Positions 9,411-18,780 of a DNA stretch of 49,367 bases are shown in pieces (the stretch's first letter is position 1; each line of letters starts with the position of its first letter). A program made the translations under genes and the position numbers. Source of the DNA: Nitrospiraceae bacterium (GTDB lineage Bacteria > Nitrospirota > Thermodesulfovibrionia > UBA6902); contig QZJG01000019.1 of NCBI GenBank assembly GCA_003599275.1, forward strand, positions 1-49,367, in the 5' to 3' direction. The notes beneath the pieces were generated by a model that saw only the letters and a list, made by a program, of their open reading frames with translations, had not been told where the DNA came from and did no database searches.

Positions 9411-11108
9411 TTAGTTCTGTGTAATTTTAAATTCTTTGATTTTACGGTAGATGGAACGTCTGCTTATTCCTAATAATTCCGCGGCCCTGGATTTGTTCCA
9501 TTCGCTCTTCTCGAGTGCCTGAAGGATTACGCTCGGGTCATCAATATCTCCTTCAATGTCTACAGCAACTTTTTTGTTAGAGAAGGTTTTCAATTCCACG
9601 GGCAAATGGTCTACGGTGATTGTGGACTGCCTGCAGAGAATAAAGGCGTGTTCAAGGGTGTGCTCCAGTTCTCTCACATTGCCGGGCCAGGGATAGTCCA
9701 TAAATATCTTCTGGACGTCGGAGGATATTCCCGCAATTTTTTTGCCGAACTTGCCGTTGAATTTCTCAAGGAAGTGCTCAGCCAAAAGAGGGATGTCGTC
9801 GCGGCGTTCCCTGAGAGGCGGGAGAACTATTTTCATTACGTTCAGGCGGTAATAGAGGTCCTCGCGGAATTCGCCGCGCTGCACCTTCTTTGAGAGGTCC
9901 TGATTTGTGGCCGTTATGACCCTGACGTCCACCTTGATGGTGGTTGAATCCCCAACCATCTCGAATTCCTTTTCCTGGAGGACCCTCAAAAGCTCTATCT
10001 GTATCTTCGGTGATATGTCCGCAATCTCATCCAGGAAAATAGACCCTCCATTGGCGGTCTGAAAGCGTCCGATCTTGTCTTTGACGGCACCCGTAAAGGA
10101 CCCCCTTACATGCCCGAACAGTTCGCTTTCGAGCAGGTTTTCAGACAGGGCGGAACAATTCACCTTTACGATAGGATTGCGGGCGCGGCCTCCCTTATAA
10201 TGGAGTGCCTCAGCTACCAGCTCCTTTCCGGTGCCGCTTTCGCCTGAGATCAATACTGTTGTCTCCACATCGGTCAGAAGCTCTATAAGGGAATAGACCT
10301 CCTGCATCTTTTTGCTCTTGCCGATTATCTTGTGAAACTGCCGGCGTTCTTTCAATTCACGTTCCAGGTCCGTTAATCGCGTTTCATCCTTAACGACCAT
10401 GATCGCGCCCGCGAATTCGCCGTGCCGGTCCAGGAGGGGAGACGTAGTAATGGTTACGACCTGTTCCATCCGGTCCCTGCAGCTGCATTCGAGGCGGGTT
10501 ATTTCAACGGATTTTTTGGTTTCGATTGTCTCAATAAGGGAGTCAAGGCATTTCCCCCCGCAATCATTCTGGAGCGTTCTGAATTCACTGCCGATGTGAT
10601 CACGCGTTAAGCCGCAGATGCTTCGGGCGGACTGGTTTATCTCGATCACCATTAAATCCTTGTCTACGGTAATTATGGAGTCTTTAACGCTGCCGAAAAT
10701 GGCCTCGAGGTTTAAACGGTATTTTTCTTTTTCATCGATTACCGCCTTGTGCTGCAAGGCCACATCCAGGGCGTGAAACAGCGCGTCTTTCTGTATCGGC
10801 TTGGGGATATAGTCGAAAGCCCCGAGGCGAATGGCCTCCGACGCGGTTTCGATGTTAGGGTATCCCGTAATCATAATTACAGGACAGTTAAGCCTCCTCG
10901 ACTTTATCTCTCTGAGGACATCGATGCCTGTTTTACCCCTGAGAATTATGTCTGCAAATATTACGTCAAAGTCCGTTACGGAAATAGCCTGAATAGCCTC
11001 ATCAAAGTCTTTGGCGGTGCTTACGTCAAAGTCTTTGGCAGTCAGGAATTTCTTAAAGGTAAATCTTATACCTTCCTCGTCATCGATTATTAAAACTTTC
11101 GCCTTCAT
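9411..11108 (-). CDS. sigma-54-dependent response regulator (NtrC family) with PAS domain
   Basis: A 565-aa enhancer-binding protein. Receiver domain about 1-120 with phosphoacceptor Asp53 and Lys103; PAS domain about 128-245 with several cysteines; AAA+ domain about 262-490 with Walker A GESGTGKE (289-296), the sigma-54 contact loop in the form GSFTGA (336-341) and Walker B SIFLDE; C-terminal Fis-type helix-turn-helix (about 525-560, RAAELLGISRRSIYRKI). Phosphorylation by the kinase whose gene it overlaps by four bases should activate sigma-54 promoters. The GSFTGA variant of the usual GAFTGA and a PAS domain inside a regulator are unusual. Targets are unknown. Confidence 0.95.
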   Translation of the reverse strand: MKAKVLIIDDEEGIRFTFKKFLTAKDFDVSTAKDFDEAIQAISVTDFDVIFADIILRGKTGIDVLREIKSRRLNCPVIMITGYPNIETASEAIRLGAFDYIPKPIQKDALFHALDVALQHKAVIDEKEKYRLNLEAIFGSVKDSIITVDKDLMVIEINQSARSICGLTRDHIGSEFRTLQNDCGGKCLDSLIETIETKKSVEITRLECSCRDRMEQVVTITTSPLLDRHGEFAGAIMVVKDETRLTDLERELKERRQFHKIIGKSKKMQEVYSLIELLTDVETTVLISGESGTGKELVAEALHYKGGRARNPIVKVNCSALSENLLESELFGHVRGSFTGAVKDKIGRFQTANGGSIFLDEIADISPKIQIELLRVLQEKEFEMVGDSTTIKVDVRVITATNQDLSKKVQRGEFREDLYYRLNVMKIVLPPLRERRDDIPLLAEHFLEKFNGKFGKKIAGISSDVQKIFMDYPWPGNVRELEHTLEHAFILCRQSTITVDHLPVELKTFSNKKVAVDIEGDIDDPSVILQALEKSEWNKSRAAELLGISRRSIYRKIKEFKITQN

Positions 11109-13108
11109 GCCTCTTCCTTCGCCGTAACAGGCAGGTCAATTATAATCTTGGTATATTCTCCTTCGACGCTGTTGATCAGCAGTTTGCCCCCGTGTTCACT
11201 GATAATGCCGTGGCTGATACTTAAGCCCAGACCGGTCCCCATCCTGCTCGGCTTGGTTGAGAAAAAAGGATTTACAACCTTGTCGATTATGTTGGAAGAG
11301 ATACCCAATCCGCGGTCGTGAAACACGATACGCGCAACCGAAGAGTCGTTGACGTTTACTTTTTCACAGGTTATCTCGAGGATTTTGTTTTCATGTGTCC
11401 CGGGATATTTCTGGTTAAGGGAATAACGGGAATTGCTTATGATATTCAGGAAAACCTGCTGGATCTGCTGGGGATGCAGCGGTACCCTAATATGTTTTGA
11501 AGGGACGTTTACTTTGAAGTTTATCCCGTCCTTGCGCAGTTGGGCCGACGTCAGGGAAAGAGTGTCCGAAAAAATTTCATGTATGTATACAAAGGTCTTT
11601 TCTTCTTTTCTGATCCTTGCAAATGACAAAAGGCTTCTGACTATCGTCGCAATCCTGTCTCCGTCTTTTATGATCCTGCGGGCGATATCATCGTCTCTGT
11701 TTTCCTGACCGAACTCATCTATCAGTATCTGCGCGTAATTAATAATGTTGTTGATCGGGTTATTGATTTCATGGGCCACGCCGGCAGCAAGCTCGCCGAG
11801 TGAGGCAAGATGTCTTGAGCGCGCAGCTCCCGCCTGCAAATTCGTTTTTTCGGTAATGTCCCTTGCCAGTTCTATTACATTTTTTACTTTTCCGGAGTCA
11901 TCTTTTATGGGAAAGGCCCTTATGTCCCAGATTGTTCCTTCGTCGGTAGAGATTTCGGAGGTCTCTTCCAGTCCGGACTGAAAGCTCTTGAGGGTCGGAC
12001 AGTTTTCGCAGGGGGAACAAAGGCTGCAGCACAGACAATAGCAGTATTGCCCGTTGAGTTCAGAAACATCCCTGTTGAATACGGCGGCGGCGGCCTTATT
12101 TACCCATTTTATCTTCAGGTCGTCCGAAAGGAGAATTATGTTATCGGGGATACAGTTCAAAAGAGTATGGAATTCCTGTGAAAGGCTTTTGTATTTTATT
12201 TCACTGTGCTGCAGGGCGTCCACAGCCGTCTTGCGTTCTGCTACTTCTTCCTTCAGTTGTTCATTGATTTTTTTCAATTCAGAGGTGCGTTCTTCCACCC
12301 TCATCTCGAGCTCATTTTTGGCTTTCCTGATTTCCTCTTCCACCAGCTTGCGTCCGGTTATATCTCTCGCGATATGGATTAATCCTATCAACCGGTTGTT
12401 TTTATCGAAACGCGGCATCGCCCTGATCTCAACATATTTATTCAGATGAGGTTCGAATATTTCAAAATCAGCAGGCACCTCCGTCTTGTAACAGTTACAG
12501 CTTGGACATCCGTCAGGAGGACGCTCCATGCCGTGATAATACTTGAAGCATTTATGCGCCATCATGCCGTCCGGAGACGGCAGTTGGAGAATTTCTTTTG
12601 CCGCTTTGTTGGCGTAAACGATGTTGAAGTCCTTGTCGTGGAGAGTAATCATGTCCGTGATCGCGTGAAAGGTGTCCTCCCAGTCATGTTGCGCCTGGGA
12701 AAGCAGTTGTTCCAGTTTCTTGCGTCTGGTTATGTTGTAGAGAGTAAATTGAATTGCCGGGCTGTCCCGGCACATGAAATGTGTTGCCATTATCTCCACA
12801 TCAAGATACGTGCCGTCCAGGCAGGCAAGTTTTGTCTCTAAAGGGGCAAACTCCAGGCCGCCTTTTTCCAGTTTTCTGAATTTCTTCCGGACAAACTCCT
12901 GATGATTGGGAGGCAGAAAGCCTATTATTGATTTTCCGATAACCTGCCCGGAATTTTCGGCCCCGAAAAGCCTGACCCCTGAAGCATTCAGGTAGATTAT
13001 TTTATCATCGCTTTGAGCGCCCGTTGCGATCGGAGAGAGTTCGATCATTTGATGATACTGATCGGAGTTTTGTCGCGACACACCTTTTTTCAAGGATTTT
13101 TGAAGCAT
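11105..13108 (-). CDS. PAS-domain sensor histidine kinase
   Basis: A 667-aa cytoplasmic kinase without membrane segments, like NtrB. Three PAS domains (about 18-128, 142-250, 305-420), a coiled coil (about 254-300), a HisKA domain with VAHEINNPINN (phospho-His446), and a HATPase domain with GLGISSNII and GTGLGLSISHG. PAS 2 has a Cys group near 187-206. PAS 3 has a dense Cys group at 356-370 (YCYCLCCSLCSPCENC), suggesting a redox, metal or Fe-S input. It overlaps the regulator gene by four bases, so the two are a cognate pair. The start lacks a clear ribosome site and could be internal. Confidence 0.94.
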   Translation of the reverse strand: MLQKSLKKGVSRQNSDQYHQMIELSPIATGAQSDDKIIYLNASGVRLFGAENSGQVIGKSIIGFLPPNHQEFVRKKFRKLEKGGLEFAPLETKLACLDGTYLDVEIMATHFMCRDSPAIQFTLYNITRRKKLEQLLSQAQHDWEDTFHAITDMITLHDKDFNIVYANKAAKEILQLPSPDGMMAHKCFKYYHGMERPPDGCPSCNCYKTEVPADFEIFEPHLNKYVEIRAMPRFDKNNRLIGLIHIARDITGRKLVEEEIRKAKNELEMRVEERTSELKKINEQLKEEVAERKTAVDALQHSEIKYKSLSQEFHTLLNCIPDNIILLSDDLKIKWVNKAAAAVFNRDVSELNGQYCYCLCCSLCSPCENCPTLKSFQSGLEETSEISTDEGTIWDIRAFPIKDDSGKVKNVIELARDITEKTNLQAGAARSRHLASLGELAAGVAHEINNPINNIINYAQILIDEFGQENRDDDIARRIIKDGDRIATIVRSLLSFARIRKEEKTFVYIHEIFSDTLSLTSAQLRKDGINFKVNVPSKHIRVPLHPQQIQQVFLNIISNSRYSLNQKYPGTHENKILEITCEKVNVNDSSVARIVFHDRGLGISSNIIDKVVNPFFSTKPSRMGTGLGLSISHGIISEHGGKLLINSVEGEYTKIIIDLPVTAKEEA

Positions 13109-13239
13109 AATATTATGAAGCCAATTATTAGTTTTATTTATCGGAAAATTATATTATTTTACAAAATCAGGCCCTTTTTTTCATTAAAATCTTTCGCACA
13201 TGATAAAAACATTCAACCTGACAGGCTGCCGGAGAGAGG

Positions 13240-14598
13240 TTATAGAATATATCTGCTTAGATCTTCGTCCTTAATGATATCACCCAATTTCTCTTTTACA
13301 TATTTTGCGCTGACAGCGAGCTCTCTGTCTTTCATGTCCGGGGCATCAAAGGATATGTCCTCAAGGACTTTTTCAAGAATGGTGTGAAGTCTTCTCGCGC
13401 CGATGTTCTCGGTTTTCTCGTTTACCGTAGCTGCAACAGAAGCGATTTCATTAATTGAATCTTCTGTAAATTTTATTGTTACCCCTTCTGTCTCGATCAG
13501 GGCGATGTATTGTTTTATGAGCGCGTTTTTGGGTTCCTTTAATATCTTGAGGAATTCGTCTTTTCCAAGAGGACCGAGCTCGGCCCTTATGGGAAATCTC
13601 CCCTGCAATTCGGGGATCAGGTCGGAAGGTTTTGAGATGCTGAAGGCGCCCGCTGCAATGAAAAGTATATGGTCAGTCCTGACCGGCCCGTGTTTGGTCG
13701 AGACTGTTGACCCCTCAACGATCGGCAGCAGATCTCTTTGAACGCCTTCCCGTGAAACATCAGGGCCATGACTTGAACCTCTGGATACTATTTTATCGAT
13801 CTCGTCTATGAAAATTATTCCGTTCTGTTCGGTCCTCTCAATGGCTTCTTTAACGACCTTATCCATGTCAATAAGTTTGCCGGCTTCTTCCTGCCGGATT
13901 ATAAGCAGGGCCTCGGAGACCCTGACCTTTTTTCTCTTCGCCTTTTCAGGCAGGAAATTCCCGAGCATCTCTTTCAGATTGCTCTCAAGTTCATCCATGC
14001 CGATATTTGAGACAACTCCAAAGGGCATGACTTTCTCCCGCACCTCGAGATCGATGTACCGGTTGTCGAGTTTTCCTTCCTTTAACTGGCCCCGCAATTT
14101 CTCGCGAGTTTCATTATCGTCCTGTCTTTCTTCGTCAATTGGCTCCTCCGCTCCGGTCAGGGAACCTTTTCTCTGGGACTTTTGCGGAGGCAACAGGATA
14201 TTCAGGATCTTTTCTTCGGCAAGCGCCCCGGCTTTTTCCTGCACCTTTTCCATATGCTCTGTCTTGACCATGCTGAGGGCCAGCCCCGTAAGGTCCCTTA
14301 TCATTGACTCCACGTCCCTGCCGACATAGCCGACCTCTGTAAATTTCGAGGCCTCGACCTTGATAAAGGGGGCCTGGGCCAGCCTTGACAATCTTCTTGC
14401 AATCTCCGTTTTGCCAACACCGGTCGGTCCGATCATCAGTATGTTTTTAGGCAAAACCTCATCCCTTAATTCGTCAGATAAACGCTGCCTTCTCCATCGG
14501 TTCCTGAGGGCGATAGCAACGGCCTTCTTGGCCTTGTTCTGGCCTATAATATATTTATCGAGTTCTTCAACGATATTTTTGGGTGTCAGGTTATCCAT
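13240..14598 (-). CDS. hslU: ATP-dependent protease ATPase subunit HslU
   Basis: A 452-aa AAA+ unfoldase that feeds substrates to HslV. It has Walker A GPTGVGKT (57-64), Walker [10 protein letters not shown], the long intermediate domain of this family, and the C-terminal end DLSRYIL that docks into HslV. Length is normal. The ATG has GAGGAA upstream, and the start overlaps the end of hslV by eight bases, giving coupled synthesis of the two subunits. Confidence 0.98.
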   Translation of the reverse strand: MDNLTPKNIVEELDKYIIGQNKAKKAVAIALRNRWRRQRLSDELRDEVLPKNILMIGPTGVGKTEIARRLSRLAQAPFIKVEASKFTEVGYVGRDVESMIRDLTGLALSMVKTEHMEKVQEKAGALAEEKILNILLPPQKSQRKGSLTGAEEPIDEERQDDNETREKLRGQLKEGKLDNRYIDLEVREKVMPFGVVSNIGMDELESNLKEMLGNFLPEKAKRKKVRVSEALLIIRQEEAGKLIDMDKVVKEAIERTEQNGIIFIDEIDKIVSRGSSHGPDVSREGVQRDLLPIVEGSTVSTKHGPVRTDHILFIAAGAFSISKPSDLIPELQGRFPIRAELGPLGKDEFLKILKEPKNALIKQYIALIETEGVTIKFTEDSINEIASVAATVNEKTENIGARRLHTILEKVLEDISFDAPDMKDRELAVSAKYVKEKLGDIIKDEDLSRYIL

Positions 14599-15127
14599 TC
14601 AATTCCTCGGTGCTTATGGATTCATTCGTATAAATGCATATTCCGGATGTTATTTTCATCGCCTCCTCAACTATCAAGCGCGGTTCCAACCGGGTATGAC
14701 CTATGAGGGCTTTTGCCGCGGCCTGCGCATAAGGTCCGCCGGACCCGATGGCCGCTATTCCGTCTTCAGGCTCGATAACATCGCCGTTGCCGGATATAAT
14801 AAACGAGTGCTCAAGGTCAGCGACGATGAGAAGCGCCTCAAGGCGTCTCAATATCTTGTCGGTCCTCCAGTCCTTTGCGAGTTCAACGGCTGCCCTCGTT
14901 ATGTTTCCCCTGTAAGTTTCGAGCTTACCTTCGAATTTCTCAAAGAGCGTAAAAGCATCGGCAGTCGCACCTGCAAAACCGGCGAGGATGCTGTCGTTGT
15001 ACATTTTCCTGATCTTTTTTGCATTGTGCTTCAGCACCGTCTGTCCGAGAGTCACCTGACCGTCGCCGCCGATAGCGACCTTGCCGTCTTTCCTTACACA
15101 GAGTACAGTAGTCCCATGAAACATCAT
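14591..15127 (-). CDS. hslV: ATP-dependent protease subunit HslV
   Basis: A 178-aa N-terminal threonine peptidase forming the double-ring core of HslVU. The mature enzyme should begin at the Thr after the short leader MMFHG, giving [20 protein letters not shown], as in the Bacillus type that also carries a few leader residues. Two ATGs occur in tandem; AAGGAG lies three bases before the first and six before the second, so the second fits as well. It lies between xerC and hslU in the order seen in many bacteria. Confidence 0.97.
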   Translation of the reverse strand: MMFHGTTVLCVRKDGKVAIGGDGQVTLGQTVLKHNAKKIRKMYNDSILAGFAGATADAFTLFEKFEGKLETYRGNITRAAVELAKDWRTDKILRRLEALLIVADLEHSFIISGNGDVIEPEDGIAAIGSGGPYAQAAAKALIGHTRLEPRLIVEEAMKITSGICIYTNESISTEELNG

Positions 15128-15140
15128 CTGCTCCTTGAAT

Positions 15141-16037
15141 TCATTTAATTTTCAGTTTATCAGTTTCTTTAGCAAGCGGATGTGCTTTGTCGTAAACTTC
15201 CATCAGATGTTTAATGTCCACATGCGTATATTTTTGTGTCGTTGACAGGGATGAATGCCCAAGGAGTTCCTGGATAGACCTCAGATCTGCGCCTTCATGA
15301 AGCAAATGTGTGGCAAAGGTATGCCTTAATACATGAGGGCTGAGGTCGCCTTTGAGGCTGACCATCCTGCTATAATGTATTAATATACGTCTGACACTCC
15401 TCTGTGTCAACCTGCCTCCGCGGTTGTTCAGGAACAGGGCCTGCGACTTCCTCTTTGAAGAAATTCTTTCAGGAAGATAATTTTGTATCGCATACATGGC
15501 CTTTGAACCGACTGGTATTATACGCTCTTTCCTGCCTTTGCCTTTGACCCTTACAAGAGACTCCTTGATGTCGAGGTCGCCTATATCAAGGGAAGTCAGC
15601 TCCGAAACACGCAGTCCGGACGAATAAAGCAGCTCAAGTATCGCCTTGTCACGTGACGGCTTAAAAGTTTCTCCGAGAGGTTTTTCCATGAGGACAAAGG
15701 CCTCATCGACAGTGAGAAACCTGGGGAGTTTTTTAGGGATTTTGGGGCTTGATACAAGTCTTGCGGGATTTTTTTTCACATGTCCTTCTCTGTGGAGATA
15801 TTTGAAGAAGGACCTGACAGTTGCGAGTTTCCTCGCGACCGAGGTCTTCTTCAAACCTTTTTGATGAAGTGAGGCAAGGAAGCTTCTGATATCGAGATTG
15901 TCGATTGACTGGGGGCGCTTGTTTTCCAGAAATCCCTGAAACTCATTCAGGTCTTCTGTATAGGCCTTTATAGTGTGAGAAGACGCCCCCACCTCCGCAT
16001 TTAAAAATACAAGGAATTGTTCTATGCGTTCTTTCAT
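15141..16037 (-). CDS. xerC: tyrosine recombinase XerC
   Basis: A 298-aa site-specific tyrosine recombinase. It has an N-terminal SAM-like core-binding domain (about 1-85) and a catalytic domain with Arg143 (GLRVSEL), Lys167, His235 and Arg238 ([10 protein letters not shown]), His261 (LLGHSS) and Tyr270. This set is complete. XerC/D enzymes resolve chromosome dimers at dif. The conserved order xerC-hslV-hslU supports a housekeeping role over an integrase. The hslV start lies 13 bases downstream. Confidence 0.95.
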   Translation of the reverse strand: MKERIEQFLVFLNAEVGASSHTIKAYTEDLNEFQGFLENKRPQSIDNLDIRSFLASLHQKGLKKTSVARKLATVRSFFKYLHREGHVKKNPARLVSSPKIPKKLPRFLTVDEAFVLMEKPLGETFKPSRDKAILELLYSSGLRVSELTSLDIGDLDIKESLVRVKGKGRKERIIPVGSKAMYAIQNYLPERISSKRKSQALFLNNRGGRLTQRSVRRILIHYSRMVSLKGDLSPHVLRHTFATHLLHEGADLRSIQELLGHSSLSTTQKYTHVDIKHLMEVYDKAHPLAKETDKLKIK

Positions 16038-16105
16038 TCTTTGAAGTTATTTTAAAATTAATATTGGTATCTTGCAAGATTCTTTCATGTGTTAGCAGGT
16101 AACCC

Positions 16106-17299
16106 TCAGGGCGTCAAAATAAGGTATTCTACAACTGCGATGAGCATGATAAGTAATACGACCTTAATGGTTTTGCTGTACATGCTGATCATTTCCGCCT
16201 TGAAATATTCCCTTGTCAGCACGAGGCAGAGATGCATGGGGGAGAGAAGCACGCCGGCATATCCCGAAGCAAAGGCGAATGATATGGCTCCGATATGGTG
16301 CCCGTTCTCAAGCCCTAAAATTATGGGGAAGGTGCTTCCGACAAATGCAAACGTCAGTCCGGTCAAAAGGCCGGAAATAAAGGGCAGGAAAAACAGCACA
16401 GGCAAAACAGGGATCCCCTGACTTGAAAAAAAGGCGCTTATATTAGCCACTGCCCCTGAAGAGCTCAGCACTGCCTTGAAGGTCATCACGCCAAGTATGA
16501 TTGTTATAATGTCCCATGATAAACCCTCCCTGAAGCTATGAAAGATCTGCCTGAGCGAATACCGCAGAACAGCAAACAGCCCAATAACTACCGCCCCCAG
16601 ACTGAGCGACAGATCAAGATGAAATGCCATGACCATCACCAGGACAAAAGTAAGGGGCAGGAAACTTATAAGCCCTTTTCGCGATATTTTTCTGAAATCT
16701 TCTTTTTGCACTCCGGTCCCGCGCAGGCCCCAGATTGTCCCGCCTGCGAGGAGACACAGGGCGTACGGCAGATTATAGAGTATCAAATCTCTGAGCGCAA
16801 ACGCAGATATGGCCGAAGCGAGCACTACCCCCGGATAAAGAGGGAGCACAAACTCCCATGGATGCCTGAAAATATAATTTACAAATGCCTTCTTGTCAGA
16901 AGGGACATTCAGGCCTTTGGAAGCCTCTTCCACCATCGGGGCTGAAAAGAGCGCCCCTCCCATTGACGGCAAAAGCCCTATCAGGGCAGGCATGGAAGCC
17001 ATTAATATTCTTCTGTCCCTCACTATTCCCTTAAACGAGTCCATCATTTCCTGCATGGTCCCGTTTTTCCGCATGACGTTCTCAAACACCCTTATGAGTG
17101 TGAGCGCGAGGACAAGGTTGATGGTCGTTCTGTCGGTCAATGCCGAAAAAAAGGCCTTGAAGAAATCAGACGGGGAAAATAAATACATTGAGGCAAGAGC
17201 TACGGATGAAAGCGCCATTACTGCCCCGAGGTTCCAGCGTCTTTTCAGAAGAACAACGATGAAGACGAAGACCGCCGCGATCTTCAGTATATCGCCCAT
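16106..17299 (-). CDS. DUF401 family integral membrane protein (putative transporter)
   Basis: A 397-aa protein with about ten to eleven membrane segments and family-like stretches (LIGLLPSMGGALFSAPMVEE and SGLLTGLTFAFVGSTFP). It resembles the DUF401 family, related in design to ion-transporter superfamily permeases with two similar halves. The substrate is unknown. It starts three bases after the citrate synthase stop with no strong ribosome site of its own, so translation is probably coupled; this hints at a di- or tricarboxylate substrate, which is only inference. Confidence 0.85.
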   Translation of the reverse strand: MGDILKIAAVFVFIVVLLKRRWNLGAVMALSSVALASMYLFSPSDFFKAFFSALTDRTTINLVLALTLIRVFENVMRKNGTMQEMMDSFKGIVRDRRILMASMPALIGLLPSMGGALFSAPMVEEASKGLNVPSDKKAFVNYIFRHPWEFVLPLYPGVVLASAISAFALRDLILYNLPYALCLLAGGTIWGLRGTGVQKEDFRKISRKGLISFLPLTFVLVMVMAFHLDLSLSLGAVVIGLFAVLRYSLRQIFHSFREGLSWDIITIILGVMTFKAVLSSSGAVANISAFFSSQGIPVLPVLFFLPFISGLLTGLTFAFVGSTFPIILGLENGHHIGAISFAFASGYAGVLLSPMHLCLVLTREYFKAEMISMYSKTIKVVLLIMLIAVVEYLILTP

Positions 17300-17302
17300 G
17301 TA

Positions 17303-18646
17303 CTAACGTTTTGACAGAGGAACGTAACCCCTCATACCTTTTAATGATGAAAAATACGACGGCCTGATGATCCTGCCCTGAATTATTTCTTCTATCCTGT
17401 GCGCCGACCAGCCGGAGACCCTCGCCAACGCAAATATCGGAGTGAAAAGCTCTTTCGGTATCCCCATGCACTGGTAGACAAAGCCTGAGTAGAAATCAAC
17501 ATTCGTACAGACGACCTTGCCTTTCTTGTCATTAACAAGCCCGGGGGCTATTTTTGCGATTCTCTTATAGAGTGAAAACTCTTTTTCTCTTCCGTACATT
17601 TTCGCGAGATCGTCACCTTTGACCTCAAGGAATACGGCCCTCGGGTCCGATAACGTGTAGACCGCGTGACCCAGCCCGTAAATTTTACCGGACGTATCGC
17701 CCGCCTTTTTGTCGAGAATCCTCTCAAGGTAAGTTTTCACCTCTTCATCGCTTTCCCAGTCTTCAAGATTTCGCTTGATGTCGCTTATCATCCTGACTAC
17801 GGCTTCGTTGGCGCCTCCGTGGAGATGGCCTGAAAGGGACGCGATTCCCGCGCATATTGCCATATACGTGTTGGCGCCCGAGGAAGAGACGCATCGCGTG
17901 GTGAAAGTCGAATTATTGCCCCCGCCGTGCTCGGCGTGGAAAATCAGCATGGTGTCAAACAGCTCCGCCGTGAATCTGTCGGGGACTTTGCCGGACAGCA
18001 TGTACAGAAAGTTTTCCGCGGTGCTGAGGTCCGGGTCCGGCTCTATCAGCTTCTTGCGGTCGTTTTTCTTCATCAGTTTTTTCTGGTAGTTGTAAGCGAT
18101 AATCGTCGGGAACTTTGCTATCAGGTCAATGCACTGTCTTGTTACATCCCTTATGCCCGTTGAATTCGGGTCTTTGTCGAAAAGATGCATGGCGGACACG
18201 ATGGTGTGTAGCGAACACATCTGATCGTCGTGCTCCGGCCTGTTGAGTATTATTTCCTTTGCTTCGTCCGGAAGCGCGCGTCTTTTCCCAAGCTCTCTTG
18301 AAAAGCTTTTCAGGTCTCCTTTTGAAGGGAGCTCGCCCGTTAAGAGGAGATAAACGGTTTCTTCAAAGCCGAACCTGTCCTCGCCCTCTTTTCCCTTTAT
18401 CAGGTCTTCTACATCATAACCGCAGTAATAAAGTTTTCCGGGTATCGGATGGAGCTTTTCCGAACCGTCGCCGCCTATGATTTTCTCATAACCTATGACC
18501 TGCCCCTTGCTTGTGATGCCCACGAACACCCCTGAACCGTCTTCGTTCCTCAGGCCGAGCTTGATGTTTTTTTCCCTGACGATTTTGGGATCTATCCTGT
18601 CATGCAACAGGGCGAGCCCTTCGACTTTTTTGAGAACACTCTCCAT
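17303..18646 (-). CDS. citrate synthase family protein
   Basis: A 447-aa citrate/2-methylcitrate synthase that condenses oxaloacetate with an acyl-CoA. It has the catalytic His in HAEHGGGNNSTF, the second His in GLGHAVYTLSDPR, and the Asp in VDFYSGFVYQ. The N-terminal ~60 residues before KLYYCGYDVEDL are longer than in the shortest bacterial forms. GGAGG precedes the ATG. It heads a tight pair with the DUF401 membrane protein. Citrate is the likely product, but 2-methylcitrate cannot be excluded. No aconitase or prp genes are in the window. Confidence 0.93.
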   Translation of the reverse strand: MESVLKKVEGLALLHDRIDPKIVREKNIKLGLRNEDGSGVFVGITSKGQVIGYEKIIGGDGSEKLHPIPGKLYYCGYDVEDLIKGKEGEDRFGFEETVYLLLTGELPSKGDLKSFSRELGKRRALPDEAKEIILNRPEHDDQMCSLHTIVSAMHLFDKDPNSTGIRDVTRQCIDLIAKFPTIIAYNYQKKLMKKNDRKKLIEPDPDLSTAENFLYMLSGKVPDRFTAELFDTMLIFHAEHGGGNNSTFTTRCVSSSGANTYMAICAGIASLSGHLHGGANEAVVRMISDIKRNLEDWESDEEVKTYLERILDKKAGDTSGKIYGLGHAVYTLSDPRAVFLEVKGDDLAKMYGREKEFSLYKRIAKIAPGLVNDKKGKVVCTNVDFYSGFVYQCMGIPKELFTPIFALARVSGWSAHRIEEIIQGRIIRPSYFSSLKGMRGYVPLSKR

Positions 18647-18749
18647 ATCGAAATACCTCCGGAATTGTTTGAAGCACTTATTTTATATTTTTGTGCAAAA
18701 CTAATCAAAGGCGGGGAGGGGGCCTGGTACAGTTTTCAAAACGGGGACA

Positions 18750-18772
18750 GGGGGCAGACCCAACCGCCCCCC
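18750..18772 (-). terminator. possible terminator of the DEAD-box helicase gene
   Basis: GGGGGC (18750-18755) pairs with GCCCCC (18766-18771) just beyond the helicase stop; on the minus strand a CCCCGTTTTG stretch follows. The T-run is short, so this is tentative. Confidence 0.35.
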
Positions 18773-18780
18773 TTACAAGT

